Assembly (NCBI GenBank): GCA_030427805.1
Contig: JAUICP010000002.1
Location: 310,001-374,000, forward strand
Source of the DNA: Bdellovibrionia bacterium
GTDB lineage: Bacteria; Bdellovibrionota; Bdellovibrionia; Bdellovibrionales; JAGQZY01
Length of the DNA stretch: 64,000 bases
Direction: 5' to 3'
Part shown: one piece after another, positions 37,799 through 47,038 of the stretch
Layout of the letters: the number at the start of each line of letters is the position of its first letter
Numbering within the stretch: position 1 is the stretch's first letter
Notes under the pieces: model-generated
The model's input: only the letters and a program-made list of their open reading frames with translations
Database searches by the model: none
Told to the model about the DNA's origin: nothing
Made by a program: the position numbers and the translations under genes

Positions 37799-38641
37799 CT
37801 ACTGACTCGGAGGAAGAGCCTCCTCCTCGGAAGCGTAAAAATTAAACAACAACCCCATTCCATAGGTTTGATTCCAATCCTTCTTAAAGAGAGGACTCGC
37901 TTTATTAGTCGAGCCTCCATAGCTTGAAAGTGAATACATCAAATAGAGGGTCAGATCTCCAAGGGGAAAGGACTGCCCGATTGTGAAGGTACTTCCAATA
38001 TATCCTTCTTTGGCGCGGAATTCAGGGCGATTGAGATTGGCAAATTCGGGCTTCACTTCGTAGAAATAGTCATTAATTCGCTCTGTACCCATGTAAGAAG
38101 ACAAGATAAACAGCAAATTGGCTTCGTCATAGGGCGTATCCCTTAACTGAAACCGAAGCTCCGGATTAAAGACAAAGCCTCGATCCACGGTCTTCGTAAA
38201 GTTCGAAGAATAGACGGCTCGCACAGGCATGTGAAACTCAAATCGATATCGATCTCCCGGCTGCCAAAATAGAAGCTTAAACTGAGGTCCTATTTCAAAA
38301 AGCCAATCCAAATCCGGCATCCCTTGTCTGACGCCACCTTCCTCTGAGTCTGAAGGAAAAGAGCCAGAAAAACTAAAGTTAACCTCGTAGCTAGAACCTT
38401 TAAGAAGTCGAGTTCGTACTCCACCCTCTCGATCGGACTTTATAATTTGCCCTCGATAAATGGCAAAAGGCACCAATAGACCCCGAAGGCGAGCATTGTC
38501 CGATGCGGGATAATCGGGGATCACTCCAAAACCACCACCCACTCCCAATTCAAACAAGGGAAGTTTTTCACCAGGTCGTGCCCATAGCTCCTGGCCAATG
38601 AACAAAATAAATAAGACTATTACACATCGAAAAGAAATCAT
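37799..38641 (-). CDS. MipA/OmpV-family outer-membrane protein
   Basis: A 280-residue beta-barrel protein with a signal peptide (MISFRCVIVLFILFIGQELWA). The mature part begins LPLFELGVGGGFGVIPDYPASDN, and later has LLVPFAIYRGQII, alternating strands and a typical ending SLSSYGGSTNKASPLF, GMGLLFNFY. MipA/OmpV proteins are 10- to 12-stranded barrels; some act as scaffolds for murein enzymes and others as small porins. It is divergent from the zinc-ribbon gene across a 162-base gap and about 83 AT-rich bases from the methyltransferase start. Confidence 0.8.
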   Translation of the reverse strand: MISFRCVIVLFILFIGQELWARPGEKLPLFELGVGGGFGVIPDYPASDNARLRGLLVPFAIYRGQIIKSDREGGVRTRLLKGSSYEVNFSFSGSFPSDSEEGGVRQGMPDLDWLFEIGPQFKLLFWQPGDRYRFEFHMPVRAVYSSNFTKTVDRGFVFNPELRFQLRDTPYDEANLLFILSSYMGTERINDYFYEVKPEFANLNRPEFRAKEGYIGSTFTIGQSFPLGDLTLYLMYSLSSYGGSTNKASPLFKKDWNQTYGMGLLFNFYASEEEALPPSQ

Positions 38642-38803
38642 GAGTTGAAATCCTAGGCTCCAGTCGATTTTAAATCAAAACAAGATTAATACAAAGTTGA
38701 CATAAAAAGGGGACTGAAGTCCTACCATGCGCCATGTAATCAGCCAATCAGTTTACTTTTTGTCTGAGGCATACGAAAATAAAGTTTCTGTATTGAGGAG
38801 TCT

Positions 38804-39208
38804 ATGGATACATTACCGAAAGTAGCGACAAACACTTACGTTGAATGCACAAAATGCGAGACAGAGACGTACCACCGAGTACTGACTCATATCGATGATT
38901 CAACTGCTCAACTTGAGTGCGAGATCTGTAAAAAGAAGAGAAAACTTAAACTTTCGTCAGGAAAGACTGTGGCTAAAAAGAAAAAGAAAACAACTCGAAA
39001 AAGAAATACTCATAAGAATCAATACGAGGAAGCTATTGAGACTTACGGCGAATCTCCTCAGCCCTATAATATGAAAACGGCCTACAAAGAAAATATCGCC
39101 ATTGACCATCCCAAATTTGGTTTAGGCGTTGTCACTGAGTCATCGACTCGTAAAATCTCAGTGATCTTTGAAGATCAGGTGCGAGATCTTATTCACAATC
39201 GCGAGTAA
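38804..39208 (+). CDS. Zinc-ribbon protein with CarD-like tail
   Basis: A 134-residue cytosolic protein. Two CxxC pairs (YVECTKCETE and LECEICKKK) form a zinc ribbon, followed by a lysine-rich hinge (VAKKKKKTTRKRN). The C-terminal block IDHPKFGLGVVTESSTRKISVIFEDQVRDLIHN has the HPKFGxGxV motif seen in proteins that bind RNA polymerase or nucleic acid (CarD/UvrD-tail-like). This may be a small DNA- or polymerase-binding regulator. ATG is preceded by GAGGAG. It ends 2 bases from the convergent amidohydrolase stop. Confidence 0.65.
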   Translation: MDTLPKVATNTYVECTKCETETYHRVLTHIDDSTAQLECEICKKKRKLKLSSGKTVAKKKKKTTRKRNTHKNQYEEAIETYGESPQPYNMKTAYKENIAIDHPKFGLGVVTESSTRKISVIFEDQVRDLIHNRE

Positions 39209-39210
39209 TT

Positions 39211-40506
39211 CTAATTTTTGATTTTACTAGTGAGATGAGAAGAGGTTTTTTGAATTTCTTCTCTAAAACTACTCTCATCTAGACCTTGAACATTTCCCCC
39301 ATACAAAACAAAGTTCTTATCGCATAAGACATGTTTAACATGACGGCTGCCCAGACTATTGATGTACCAAGGCGCAAGGTCATTGATAGGCTCTACTTCA
39401 AGCCCCCAATGATAAAAAACTAAATCATTATCTGCAAAATAACCCTTGCTGCCAGAGGATAGAAAGTTTTTAGGAGCGAAAACTGATTTAAGAACTTCCT
39501 GGGGCTCAAGAGACAACTTATCTTTTTCGAATAATAATGAGGTTACGAAGAGTTCGCGAATAAGGTCCATACTGTCGTGTGAAGCCGCACAGTCGGTACC
39601 AATGTAGAAATTAAGATCCTTTAGCAATATCTGCTTCAGATCAATCAACTTCTCATAAAAGACTTCGGAGCTTGCACAAACGCCGACAGAAACACCTCGA
39701 TCCTCAAGGATTTTAAAATCCTTAGAGGTGTTGGCAATACAATGAACTGCCAGGGTCTTCTCACCCAAAAGTCCCAAGTGATCCATAAACTCAACCGGTG
39801 TTTTCCCGTGGGCCTTTTTAACTACATCAAATTCTCTTTGGGTTTGAGCAAGGTGCATGTGGACCCCAAGATCATGACTTTTCTGGAAATCAGCAATTTC
39901 CGCGAGCAGCTCAGGACTTATAGTATCACCTGCATGGGGACCAAGAACAGGTGTTACTTTTTCAGAAAACGGCCAATGCTCAATGAGTTTTTTAGTTCGC
40001 TCAAAACCTTCCCTCCCCGGGAAAGCACCGCCGAGATCAGCAATGGTCTCTGCCAAACATCCTCGGACCCCCAGCTTTTCGATTGCACGACCAATGGACT
40101 CAACGAAATAATAGTGCTCGTAAAAACACGTCACTCCCGATTTAATACCGGCAATTAATCCAGAGAGGGCCAAAAGCTCGATCATGTCTGCAGTGAGCTG
40201 ACTTTCAGTCGGAAAAAATATATCGCCAATCATGTTTTCATGACCGTGAGTGAGGTCGCGAAGAAACCCCATGGCCACGTGAGTATGGGCATTCGTAAGC
40301 CCTGGAGTCACCAACCAAGAAGATGCATCAATATCGACTCCCCCTAAATCGGCCGGACGATTATCACTTTCACCAAAATACTTTATCTCACCCTTTTCGA
40401 GGATGAGACTGCCATTGAGGATTGAGTGCTCGGGACTCAAAATGTGAATATTTTTTAAGTGATAGGAGCCAGGGGCTCGCAAGTCAGTTTCAATGAGTTT
40501 TTTCAT
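39211..40506 (-). CDS. Chlorohydrolase/deaminase-type amidohydrolase (TRZ/ATZ family)
   Basis: A 431-residue metal-dependent hydrolase. Metal ligands are seen in GLTNAHTHVAMG (HxH), LGVHMHLAQTQREFD, TLAVHCIAN and IGTDCAASHDSMDLI (Asp). The family includes S-adenosylhomocysteine/5'-methylthioadenosine deaminases, guanine deaminase, SsnA and atrazine hydrolases; the exact substrate cannot be read from sequence. ATG 40506 has AGGAG a few bases upstream, while the longer form starting at 40551 adds an unrelated hydrophobic leader and lacks a ribosome site. Likely cytosolic nucleoside or base salvage. Confidence 0.8.
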   Translation of the reverse strand: MKKLIETDLRAPGSYHLKNIHILSPEHSILNGSLILEKGEIKYFGESDNRPADLGGVDIDASSWLVTPGLTNAHTHVAMGFLRDLTHGHENMIGDIFFPTESQLTADMIELLALSGLIAGIKSGVTCFYEHYYFVESIGRAIEKLGVRGCLAETIADLGGAFPGREGFERTKKLIEHWPFSEKVTPVLGPHAGDTISPELLAEIADFQKSHDLGVHMHLAQTQREFDVVKKAHGKTPVEFMDHLGLLGEKTLAVHCIANTSKDFKILEDRGVSVGVCASSEVFYEKLIDLKQILLKDLNFYIGTDCAASHDSMDLIRELFVTSLLFEKDKLSLEPQEVLKSVFAPKNFLSSGSKGYFADNDLVFYHWGLEVEPINDLAPWYINSLGSRHVKHVLCDKNFVLYGGNVQGLDESSFREEIQKTSSHLTSKIKN

Positions 40507-40643
40507 GCATACTCCTGCCCCAATGATAAAGCTAAAGGATCGAAATAACACGAAGTTTTCCCAAAAAACCCAGAGGGTGCGGAGCCTGAGTAATTCCAGG
40601 AAAACCCCCTCATAAAGGCTACTTGGGGCAAAAGGAACCTGCC

Positions 40644-40718
40644 ATGAGTTTTTTTGCCACTAGAGATATATTTAAAGTCATGTTAGATAAATTCACCGAT
40701 TTTAAGGGAGAAATTTAA
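40644..40718 (+). CDS. 24-residue coupled small ORF before trhO
   Basis: An ATG at 40644 with AAAGGA 7 bases upstream opens a 24-codon frame starting MSFFATRDIFK. Its TAA overlaps the trhO ATG by one base (TAATG), and the trhO ribosome site GGGAG lies inside it. This layout usually means translational coupling: ribosomes finishing the small ORF restart on trhO. The peptide has an amphipathic helix-like pattern and no known motif. Whether the peptide itself matters or only its translation is open. Confidence 0.5.
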   Translation: MSFFATRDIFKVMLDKFTDFKGEI

Positions 40719-41650
40719 TGGCAGTTGATGTCGCCACGGCTTACGTTTTCAATTTTGTGGATGAATCTCAGTTGGGAGAAATTGAGAAAACCTTAGAAGA
40801 CCTCGCTCAATCACTCGATGTTCGCGGGATCATGATTCTTGCTCACGAGGGCTATAATACGACTCTTTCGGGAAAGAAAGAGAATGTGCTCAACCTGCTC
40901 ACGCATATTACTCAAATTTTTGGCCAAGAGGAGCTGCCATTTATTAAATGGAGCCAAAATGACAAACATCCATTTAGAAGATTTACCACTAAAGTTCGAC
41001 AAGAAATTGTGACGACCACGCGTCCCGACCTCAATCCCCAAAATTTGCAGATGGATTACCGAAGCCACCTCTCTCCTAAGGAATGGCATGAGACCCTGGT
41101 TAATGAAAAAGACGATATCTTTCTCGTCGATACTCGTAACTGGTACGAAACACAGATCGGAACTTTCAAAGGAGCCGTCGATCCGAAAATCGATGAGTTT
41201 ACAGAGTTTCCAGAATTTATCGAGAAACAAAATCTCCCAAAAGACAAAAAAATTCTAATGTTTTGTACGGGTGGCATACGATGCGAAAAAGGGATTCTCG
41301 ACTTTAAGGCTAAGGGTTACGAAAACGTTTATCAGCTTGAAGGAGGAATCCTTAATTATCTCAAAGAATTCCCAAACCAGGAGTTTGATGGTGAATGTTT
41401 TGTATTCGACCATAGAGTAAGCGTTGATCAAAATCTTGAGCCATCTAGTCAATATGGACTTTGTCCCCATTGCGGCCAACCCGGAGATGTACAAATTGAA
41501 TGCTCCCGTTGCGATGGTGAGGCCATTATTTGTAAAGACTGTCGAGCAAAAGAGAGCGAGAGTTTACATGAAACATGCTCTAAAAACTGCGCCTACCACT
41601 GGGAACAAAGACCCGGAATTAAAGGACCTCGGCAAAAACTCAATTACTAG
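40718..41650 (+). CDS. trhO: tRNA uridine(34) hydroxylase (rhodanese-domain)
   Basis: A 310-residue TrhO/YceA (UPF0176) protein that makes 5-hydroxyuridine at the wobble base of tRNAs with prephenate-derived or oxygen-dependent chemistry. It has the N-terminal acylphosphatase-like part (VRGIMILAHEGYNTTLSG), WHETLVNEKDDIFLVDTRNWYE and the rhodanese active-site Cys in MFCTGGIRCEK. The C-terminal Cys cluster LCPHCGQPG...ECSRCDGE...CKDC is typical of some family members. GGGAG is 7 bases before the ATG, which overlaps the stop of a 24-codon ORF. Confidence 0.9.
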   Translation: MAVDVATAYVFNFVDESQLGEIEKTLEDLAQSLDVRGIMILAHEGYNTTLSGKKENVLNLLTHITQIFGQEELPFIKWSQNDKHPFRRFTTKVRQEIVTTTRPDLNPQNLQMDYRSHLSPKEWHETLVNEKDDIFLVDTRNWYETQIGTFKGAVDPKIDEFTEFPEFIEKQNLPKDKKILMFCTGGIRCEKGILDFKAKGYENVYQLEGGILNYLKEFPNQEFDGECFVFDHRVSVDQNLEPSSQYGLCPHCGQPGDVQIECSRCDGEAIICKDCRAKESESLHETCSKNCAYHWEQRPGIKGPRQKLNY

Positions 41651-41726
41651 TATTTGAACTAGAAAATGCAAGATTTTGCACCCAAGTCGCTAACAATTAT
41701 GTCCTTTTCGACAACTCAACCGGCGG

Positions 41727-41755
41727 CATAGGCCTTGCTCAATCAAAGGCCTATG
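41727..41755 (+). promoter_or_regulatory. RNA hairpin covering the start codon of the secreted 640-residue protein
   Basis: CATAGGCCTT at 41727 to 41736 and AAGGCCTATG at 41746 to 41755 are perfect 10-base inverted arms with a 9-base loop. The right arm contains the only ribosome-site-like bases (AAAGG from 41745) and the ATG at 41753 itself. In mRNA the stem would hide the start. There is no T run after it, so it is not a usual terminator. Confidence 0.55.
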
Positions 41756-43675
41756 AAAACGAAAATTCCATTTACCATTGTCATTTTTTACTCTTTGCTT
41801 TTGACCGCGCAATCGGCTTTGAGTCAGCAGCTTTTTTCTTGTGAAGAGTCTTTTGTCAACAGTCGCCACGTTTCTGATGAAATTAGAAATTTGTATCCCG
41901 AGTTAGCGGCGACACAAGCCTATAAATTTAACCTCAAGGGCTCAACGATTTTAGTGCAGAACAGACAGGTCCTTGACGGTCTTGTCGAATCGACCCAGAC
42001 AGAAGAAAATGGCCTCCCCGATGTCGGTGTGCTTGCTGACCTTATCAATCTCCTGATTGGTAAAGATACTTTTGAATTACCAGTGAGACCCGATGGATTT
42101 TTGCCTGCGGCCAACAATGAAGGCCATGACGGTGGTTACAATGACAATGAATGGTGGAGAGATAAGGCACGGGCCCTTGTTGGCGCAATGTCTTTACCTA
42201 AACTCAAAGACCTCCTGAAACTCCAAGGTGTTGACCTTGCAAAACCTAATTATGGAGAAGACCGAGTTGAAATTCAAAACATGCGTCGAGCGATGGTTCG
42301 TCTACTCACAGAAAAAGAGCAATTTGAGCGCATTCTAAAAAATATTGTTGAGCCCGACTGGCATCGACATGGACATGCCAATGTTCCCTTTATTCGACAA
42401 AATATAAAACCCAGATCTGAGAATAGAGAACTGACAGCCGAAGAGCTACACAAGGAGTCTGAATGGGCTCACAAACAAAATGACGCCTTGGCTTTATTCG
42501 GCCATAGTTTACTCGACGGACTTAAATCCAATGACCTTCAACCCGATCAGTTTGATCTCGAAGCCAAAGCCCAGTTATTATTTTTGACCTCATACTTTCA
42601 AAGGGTGGATTACCACACCATGGAAGATGCGGGAGCCTGGGAAGAACTCGCTGGAGTGAGAATGTCATCGATCGGATTGGTTACGAGCTTTCTCGAACGA
42701 ATGAAGAAAGGTTTAGATGATCCTACTTCGATGACCGAAAATGAATCACAGTTTTTTAGAGAGCTGGCTCTCGATTTAAAAAGTGATGAGTTGAAAGCTT
42801 TATTGGCAGAAAAAATCGCCGCTAATCGCGACTTCTACGGAACTTCAGGTGATGAAGCGTGGAGCATTTTCCAATCGTCGTTCGAGCACCTGGCCGCCAC
42901 CCTCGAGAGGGCCTACGATATTCTGCTACCTTCCCTTGGAATTCATAGATTTACCGAAGATGGCAAGACGACCTATGGACGAATCCAGGAAGTTATCAAT
43001 AGTCGACGCCGAAACGAAGATGCCGCCGTCCTTCATGTACTTCTGTATCCGCCCGCTCGACTGACCATCGACGATCAACTTCACATTCTCAATGAAATCG
43101 AACGCACTCTCATGCGAGAAGCTGGGATCTCTCGTTATGCCGACGACTGGTTCCTTTTAGGAAACGCTTACGCCGTTAAATTCGCTAACGACATGCCTTT
43201 CCCTCCAGATATGATCGCCGCCCAATTGGGAGACTCCTTTAGAGCTTCAAATCAAGAAATACGTGATGGAATTCAAACCGAGTTCTGGAATCAAGAGCGC
43301 GAGAAGGTCATGGATAAAATCCTTGAATATATCGGTACCGGCCTCGAGGCCCAGTGGGTTTTTCAAGATCCAATGATGGCACAAATTAGAGTTCGACTTT
43401 ACCGTGAAACAGGGGATAGAGCCCACCTTGAAAAGGCTTGGTTTCACATCGTGAGAGGCCTCGGCGCCATAACTGGAGAAGGTCAAATCACAGTAGAAGG
43501 TCACGAAACCGCACCATTTAGGGCTCCAGAAGCTTGGATTCCGGTACGCCTGATTCACGATGGCCAGGTTTTTATGACCTACTTTGCCAGTCCAAACTCT
43601 CCACTGAATTGGACGATTGCCGAAAACATTACAGCTTTAAACCTTTTCATGCAGGCACTTGTTGATCAAGATTAA
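41753..43675 (+). CDS. Large exported protein of unknown function
   Basis: A 640-residue protein with a signal peptide (MKTKIPFTIVIFYSLLLTAQSALS, cut near residue 24), hence periplasmic or secreted. The mature part is helical with no motif I can place: YNDNEWWRDKARALVGAMSLPKL, a His-rich HRHGHANVPF, LALFGHSLLDGL, LLYPPARLTIDDQLHILNEIERTLMREAG and ERKAWFHI-type repeats. Charged, no Cys pairs, no membrane helix after the leader. The ATG lies inside a 10-pair hairpin. It is between trhO and the convergent queD. I do not recognise a family. Confidence 0.6.
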   Translation: MKTKIPFTIVIFYSLLLTAQSALSQQLFSCEESFVNSRHVSDEIRNLYPELAATQAYKFNLKGSTILVQNRQVLDGLVESTQTEENGLPDVGVLADLINLLIGKDTFELPVRPDGFLPAANNEGHDGGYNDNEWWRDKARALVGAMSLPKLKDLLKLQGVDLAKPNYGEDRVEIQNMRRAMVRLLTEKEQFERILKNIVEPDWHRHGHANVPFIRQNIKPRSENRELTAEELHKESEWAHKQNDALALFGHSLLDGLKSNDLQPDQFDLEAKAQLLFLTSYFQRVDYHTMEDAGAWEELAGVRMSSIGLVTSFLERMKKGLDDPTSMTENESQFFRELALDLKSDELKALLAEKIAANRDFYGTSGDEAWSIFQSSFEHLAATLERAYDILLPSLGIHRFTEDGKTTYGRIQEVINSRRRNEDAAVLHVLLYPPARLTIDDQLHILNEIERTLMREAGISRYADDWFLLGNAYAVKFANDMPFPPDMIAAQLGDSFRASNQEIRDGIQTEFWNQEREKVMDKILEYIGTGLEAQWVFQDPMMAQIRVRLYRETGDRAHLEKAWFHIVRGLGAITGEGQITVEGHETAPFRAPEAWIPVRLIHDGQVFMTYFASPNSPLNWTIAENITALNLFMQALVDQD

Positions 43676-43716
43676 AACTAAAGTGGATTTCTGTTCTAAA
43701 AAATTCAATTAAAAGG

Positions 43717-44247
43717 CTAGCCGCGATAGTCAGTAGCAGCCTGGTTCCACCAGGCTTTCTCTGAAGCATTGAGAGAAGACAAGGTTTCACTAATTATGGG
43801 ATCATTCGAATTGAGAATAATAGCATTGGTCGGTGTTTCTTGGATCTCTATTTTTTGAACTGAAAACTGTGCATCATTATCGTTATTAAACTTTTCTATA
43901 ATCTTTGCGGCTTTAGCAAAACACAGAATAGCGATCATCTCGGTCGTCGGGTCTCCCGGAAAACTCAGTCCCCTAAAACCAGGGATATGTTCAGCACAGG
44001 CCATTGCCACTGGATCATCTTTGTGATGAAAAAAACTGTGGTCGAGGCAAGAGTCGACAAAGGCTTTCCACGGTGTTTTTAGAGCCGCGAATTCCGCCAT
44101 CATCTGATTGGAGTTCAGTTGATTACCGTGGCTTGTCACTTGTAGGTGGATCCACCAAGTATGTCCATGGGGAGTCATACACTTGGCAGAACTAGACCCC
44201 ATAAAACGGTGGGCGGCTTCAAATCGGTAGGTAAAACGCATGTCCAT
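43717..44247 (-). CDS. queD: 6-carboxy-tetrahydropterin synthase
   Basis: A 176-residue QueD/PTPS-family enzyme that turns 7,8-dihydroneopterin triphosphate into 6-carboxy-tetrahydropterin for queuosine. The zinc ligands are in YRFEAAHRFM and the TPHGHTWWIH motif, with a Cys in SAKCMTPHG as expected for QueD. The active-site Asp/His region LDHSFFHHK and PTTEMIA follow. It is somewhat longer than most QueD (120 to 140 residues), mostly in a C-terminal extension. It begins 12 bases after uvrA on the same strand, with a weak ribosome site. Confidence 0.85.
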   Translation of the reverse strand: MDMRFTYRFEAAHRFMGSSSAKCMTPHGHTWWIHLQVTSHGNQLNSNQMMAEFAALKTPWKAFVDSCLDHSFFHHKDDPVAMACAEHIPGFRGLSFPGDPTTEMIAILCFAKAAKIIEKFNNDNDAQFSVQKIEIQETPTNAIILNSNDPIISETLSSLNASEKAWWNQAATDYRG

Positions 44248-44259
44248 ATTTAGGGCCTA

Positions 44260-46881
44260 TCACACATCATATTGAGCGAGAAGCTTTTTTAGAAACTGCC
44301 CAGTATAACTGGATTTTTCTTTAAGGATTTCTTCAGGAGAACCGGTAAAGACGATCTCACCACCGCCCTTTCCCCCTTCGGGTCCGAGATCAATAATGTG
44401 GTCTGCGGTTTTGATCACGTCCAAATTGTGTTCGATGACCAGTACAGTGTTACCCTGCCCGACCAATTCATGAAGAAGCTCAACAAGCTTACGAATATCC
44501 TCAAAATGAAGTCCCGTTGTCGGCTCATCAAGAATATAAAGAGTTTTACCCGAGCCCCTTTTTGATAGTTCCTTCGAAAGCTTAACTCTCTGGGCCTCAC
44601 CCCCCGATAGGGTCGTCGAACTTTGACCGAGAGTCATGTAATCGAGACCCACCCGATGAAGGGTATCTAGCTTTCGATGAATCGTTCTATGATTTTCAAA
44701 AAACTCTCTCGCCTCTTCGACACTCATTTCGAGAATATCGGCAATGGATTTGTCTTTAAAATGGACTTGCAATGTCTCGCGGTTATAGCGCTTACCCTGA
44801 CAGGTATCACATTTTACATAAACGTCAGATAAAAAGTGCATCACGACTTTAATCTGCCCTTGGCCTTGGCAGGCTTCACAGCGTCCACCCTTGACGTTAA
44901 AACTAAATCGCCCGGGCTCATATCCTCGAATTCGAGATTCGGGAAGCTGCGAGAAAAGGTCCCTAATCAGGGGAAACAATCCAACGTAGGTCGCTGGTGT
45001 TGATCGCGGAGTTCTTCCGATGGGTCTTTGGTTGATTTGTATCACCTTATCGAGATGTTCGAGCCCTTCGATGCTATCAAATTCTTCGGCCTGAAATTTA
45101 GAGCGATAAAAGTGATTAGAAAGTTTTCGGTAAAGAGTGTCGATGATCAAAGTCGATTTACCACTCCCAGAGACTCCGGTGACAGCTACAAAATTATTGA
45201 GTGGTAAAGTTAGGTCTACATTCTTTAGATTATTCCCTCGAGCCCCTCTGAGAACGATTGCTTTTTCAGAGGACCTTGGATTTAAATTTTGCTCGATGCG
45301 CTTTTTCCCGGAGAGATACTGGCCTGTAATACTCTTTTCAGAACTCAGTACTTCCTCGGGTGTTCCTTCAGCGAGAACTTCTCCACCTAACCTTCCGGCT
45401 CTGGGCCCAAAATCAATGACGTAATCGGCAGCGCGAATGGTATCTTCATCGTGCTCAACAACAAGAACAGTGTTTCCACGGTCCTTCAGACGATTGATAA
45501 TATTGAGAAGGCGATGGTGATCCCTCGGGTGAAGACCGATGCTTGGCTCATCCATGACGTAGAGAATTCCAACTAAACTCGACCCCAACTGACTGGCTAA
45601 GCGAATTCTTTGAGCTTCTCCACCGGATAGAGTTCTTGCCGGTCGATCCAAACTCAAATAGCCGGCTCCCACTTCAACGAGGTAACCAACTCGGTCTTTG
45701 ATTTGCTTTGAAATTTTTTCGGCAATAATCATTTCCCGGTCGGTCCAGTTAAGGCCTTCTATCCATTCAAAAATTTCAGTGGCAGGTAAAGCACTCACTT
45801 CGGTGATATACTTTTCGGCGAGTAAAACATTTCTCGGGATTGTAGATAGTCGCGTTCCCTCACACTCAGGACAAACTTTTAAGCCGATGGCATCTAAATC
45901 TTCATCCTCTTCTTCATTCGTCTTCTTGCCTTTGTAACGAATGCGAACTTCTTTGATACTACGACCCTCTGAACTATAACTATCATATTCCTCTTCAACT
46001 AGATCGATCGTGCCAAGACCATTGCAGGTCTCGCAGGCTCCTCTCGGATTGTTAAAACTAAATATTCGTGGCTCTAACTGTGGAAAACTAAAACCACAGG
46101 TGGGACAAGCTGAATGAATTGAGTAATTCTTTCTCTCACCCTTAGCCGTTTCAACGATGATTTGCCCGCCTGACATTTGCAGAGCCGTATTAATACTCTC
46201 GCCCAATCGGGTTTGATATTTTTCTTTAATGGGCAATTGATCAACAACGAGGTCAATATTGTGAGCCTTCGTTTTAGCAAGTTTTTTGGCTCCCTCTAAT
46301 TCGATGAATTCACCATCGACCTTGGCTTTAAGAAAACCCTTTTTAAACCACCTTTGAAACTCACGGTGAAACTCACCTTTTTTATGACTGGCCATGGGAG
46401 CCAGTATGTATATTTTTGTGCCCTCTTTGAGCTCTAAGATATCAGAAAGAATTTGCTGGGGAGTTTGACTCGCCACTGGAATGTGATGTTCCGGACAATG
46501 GGGGGTTCCTAGGCGCGCGTAAAGTAACCTAAGAAAGTCATAAATTTCTGTAACCGTACCCACCGTTGAACGGGGGTTGGTTCCCACCGACTTTTGGTCT
46601 ATGGCAATGGCCGGACTCAAACCTGAAATGACATCGACCTCTGGCTTTTTCATTTGATCGAGAAAGGATCGAGCGTAAGCCGAAAGGCTTTCAACGTATC
46701 GCCTCTGACCTTCAGCGTAAACCGTATCGAAAGCGAAACTCGACTTACCACTCCCAGACAAACCAGTAATCACGGTCATTTTATTGCGCGGTATAAGCAG
46801 GTCCACACCCTTTAAATTGTGTTCCCTGGCATTTTTCACCCAAATTCCCTGGGAGGGATCCACTTTTCTCGTATCTTCCAA
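44260..46881 (-). CDS. uvrA: Excinuclease ABC subunit A with shortened insertion domain
   Basis: An 873-residue damage-recognition ATPase of nucleotide excision repair. Both ABC halves are intact: Walker A TGLSGSGKSSFAFDT and TGVSGSGKSTLIIDT, ABC signatures RTLSGGEAQRIRLAS and TTLSGGEAQRVKLS, and zinc modules CPTCGFSF...CETCNGLG and CEACQGQG...CDTCQGKR. The UvrB-binding region is present. Between CNGLG and CPECEGTRL there are only 46 residues (acidic NEEEDEDLD), where typical UvrA has about 120, so most of the insertion domain is missing. TTG start with GAGGT upstream. Confidence 0.95.
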   Translation of the reverse strand: MEDTRKVDPSQGIWVKNAREHNLKGVDLLIPRNKMTVITGLSGSGKSSFAFDTVYAEGQRRYVESLSAYARSFLDQMKKPEVDVISGLSPAIAIDQKSVGTNPRSTVGTVTEIYDFLRLLYARLGTPHCPEHHIPVASQTPQQILSDILELKEGTKIYILAPMASHKKGEFHREFQRWFKKGFLKAKVDGEFIELEGAKKLAKTKAHNIDLVVDQLPIKEKYQTRLGESINTALQMSGGQIIVETAKGERKNYSIHSACPTCGFSFPQLEPRIFSFNNPRGACETCNGLGTIDLVEEEYDSYSSEGRSIKEVRIRYKGKKTNEEEDEDLDAIGLKVCPECEGTRLSTIPRNVLLAEKYITEVSALPATEIFEWIEGLNWTDREMIIAEKISKQIKDRVGYLVEVGAGYLSLDRPARTLSGGEAQRIRLASQLGSSLVGILYVMDEPSIGLHPRDHHRLLNIINRLKDRGNTVLVVEHDEDTIRAADYVIDFGPRAGRLGGEVLAEGTPEEVLSSEKSITGQYLSGKKRIEQNLNPRSSEKAIVLRGARGNNLKNVDLTLPLNNFVAVTGVSGSGKSTLIIDTLYRKLSNHFYRSKFQAEEFDSIEGLEHLDKVIQINQRPIGRTPRSTPATYVGLFPLIRDLFSQLPESRIRGYEPGRFSFNVKGGRCEACQGQGQIKVVMHFLSDVYVKCDTCQGKRYNRETLQVHFKDKSIADILEMSVEEAREFFENHRTIHRKLDTLHRVGLDYMTLGQSSTTLSGGEAQRVKLSKELSKRGSGKTLYILDEPTTGLHFEDIRKLVELLHELVGQGNTVLVIEHNLDVIKTADHIIDLGPEGGKGGGEIVFTGSPEEILKEKSSYTGQFLKKLLAQYDV

Positions 46882-46982
46882 ATAAACCTCACATTACAAG
46901 GCCCCATAAAAGGGAAGCCAGAATCCTTTAAAACTAGAAAATTCGCAGGGATTTGTCTATGAAAGACTCTGAGAAACAGGGC

Positions 46983-47011
46983 GCGACAAGATCCTGAGAA
47001 TAAGCTATATT
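46983..47011 (+). promoter_or_regulatory. Candidate cysS promoter
   Basis: GCGACA at 46983 to 46988 (four of six to TTGACA) and TATATT at 47006 to 47011 (five of six to TATAAT) with a 17-base spacer, placing the start of transcription about 20 bases before the cysS ATG at 47039. It lies in the 157-base divergent gap with uvrA. Confidence 0.4.
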
Positions 47012-47038
47012 AGAGCTTAGTTCGACTTTGGAGGAGTC

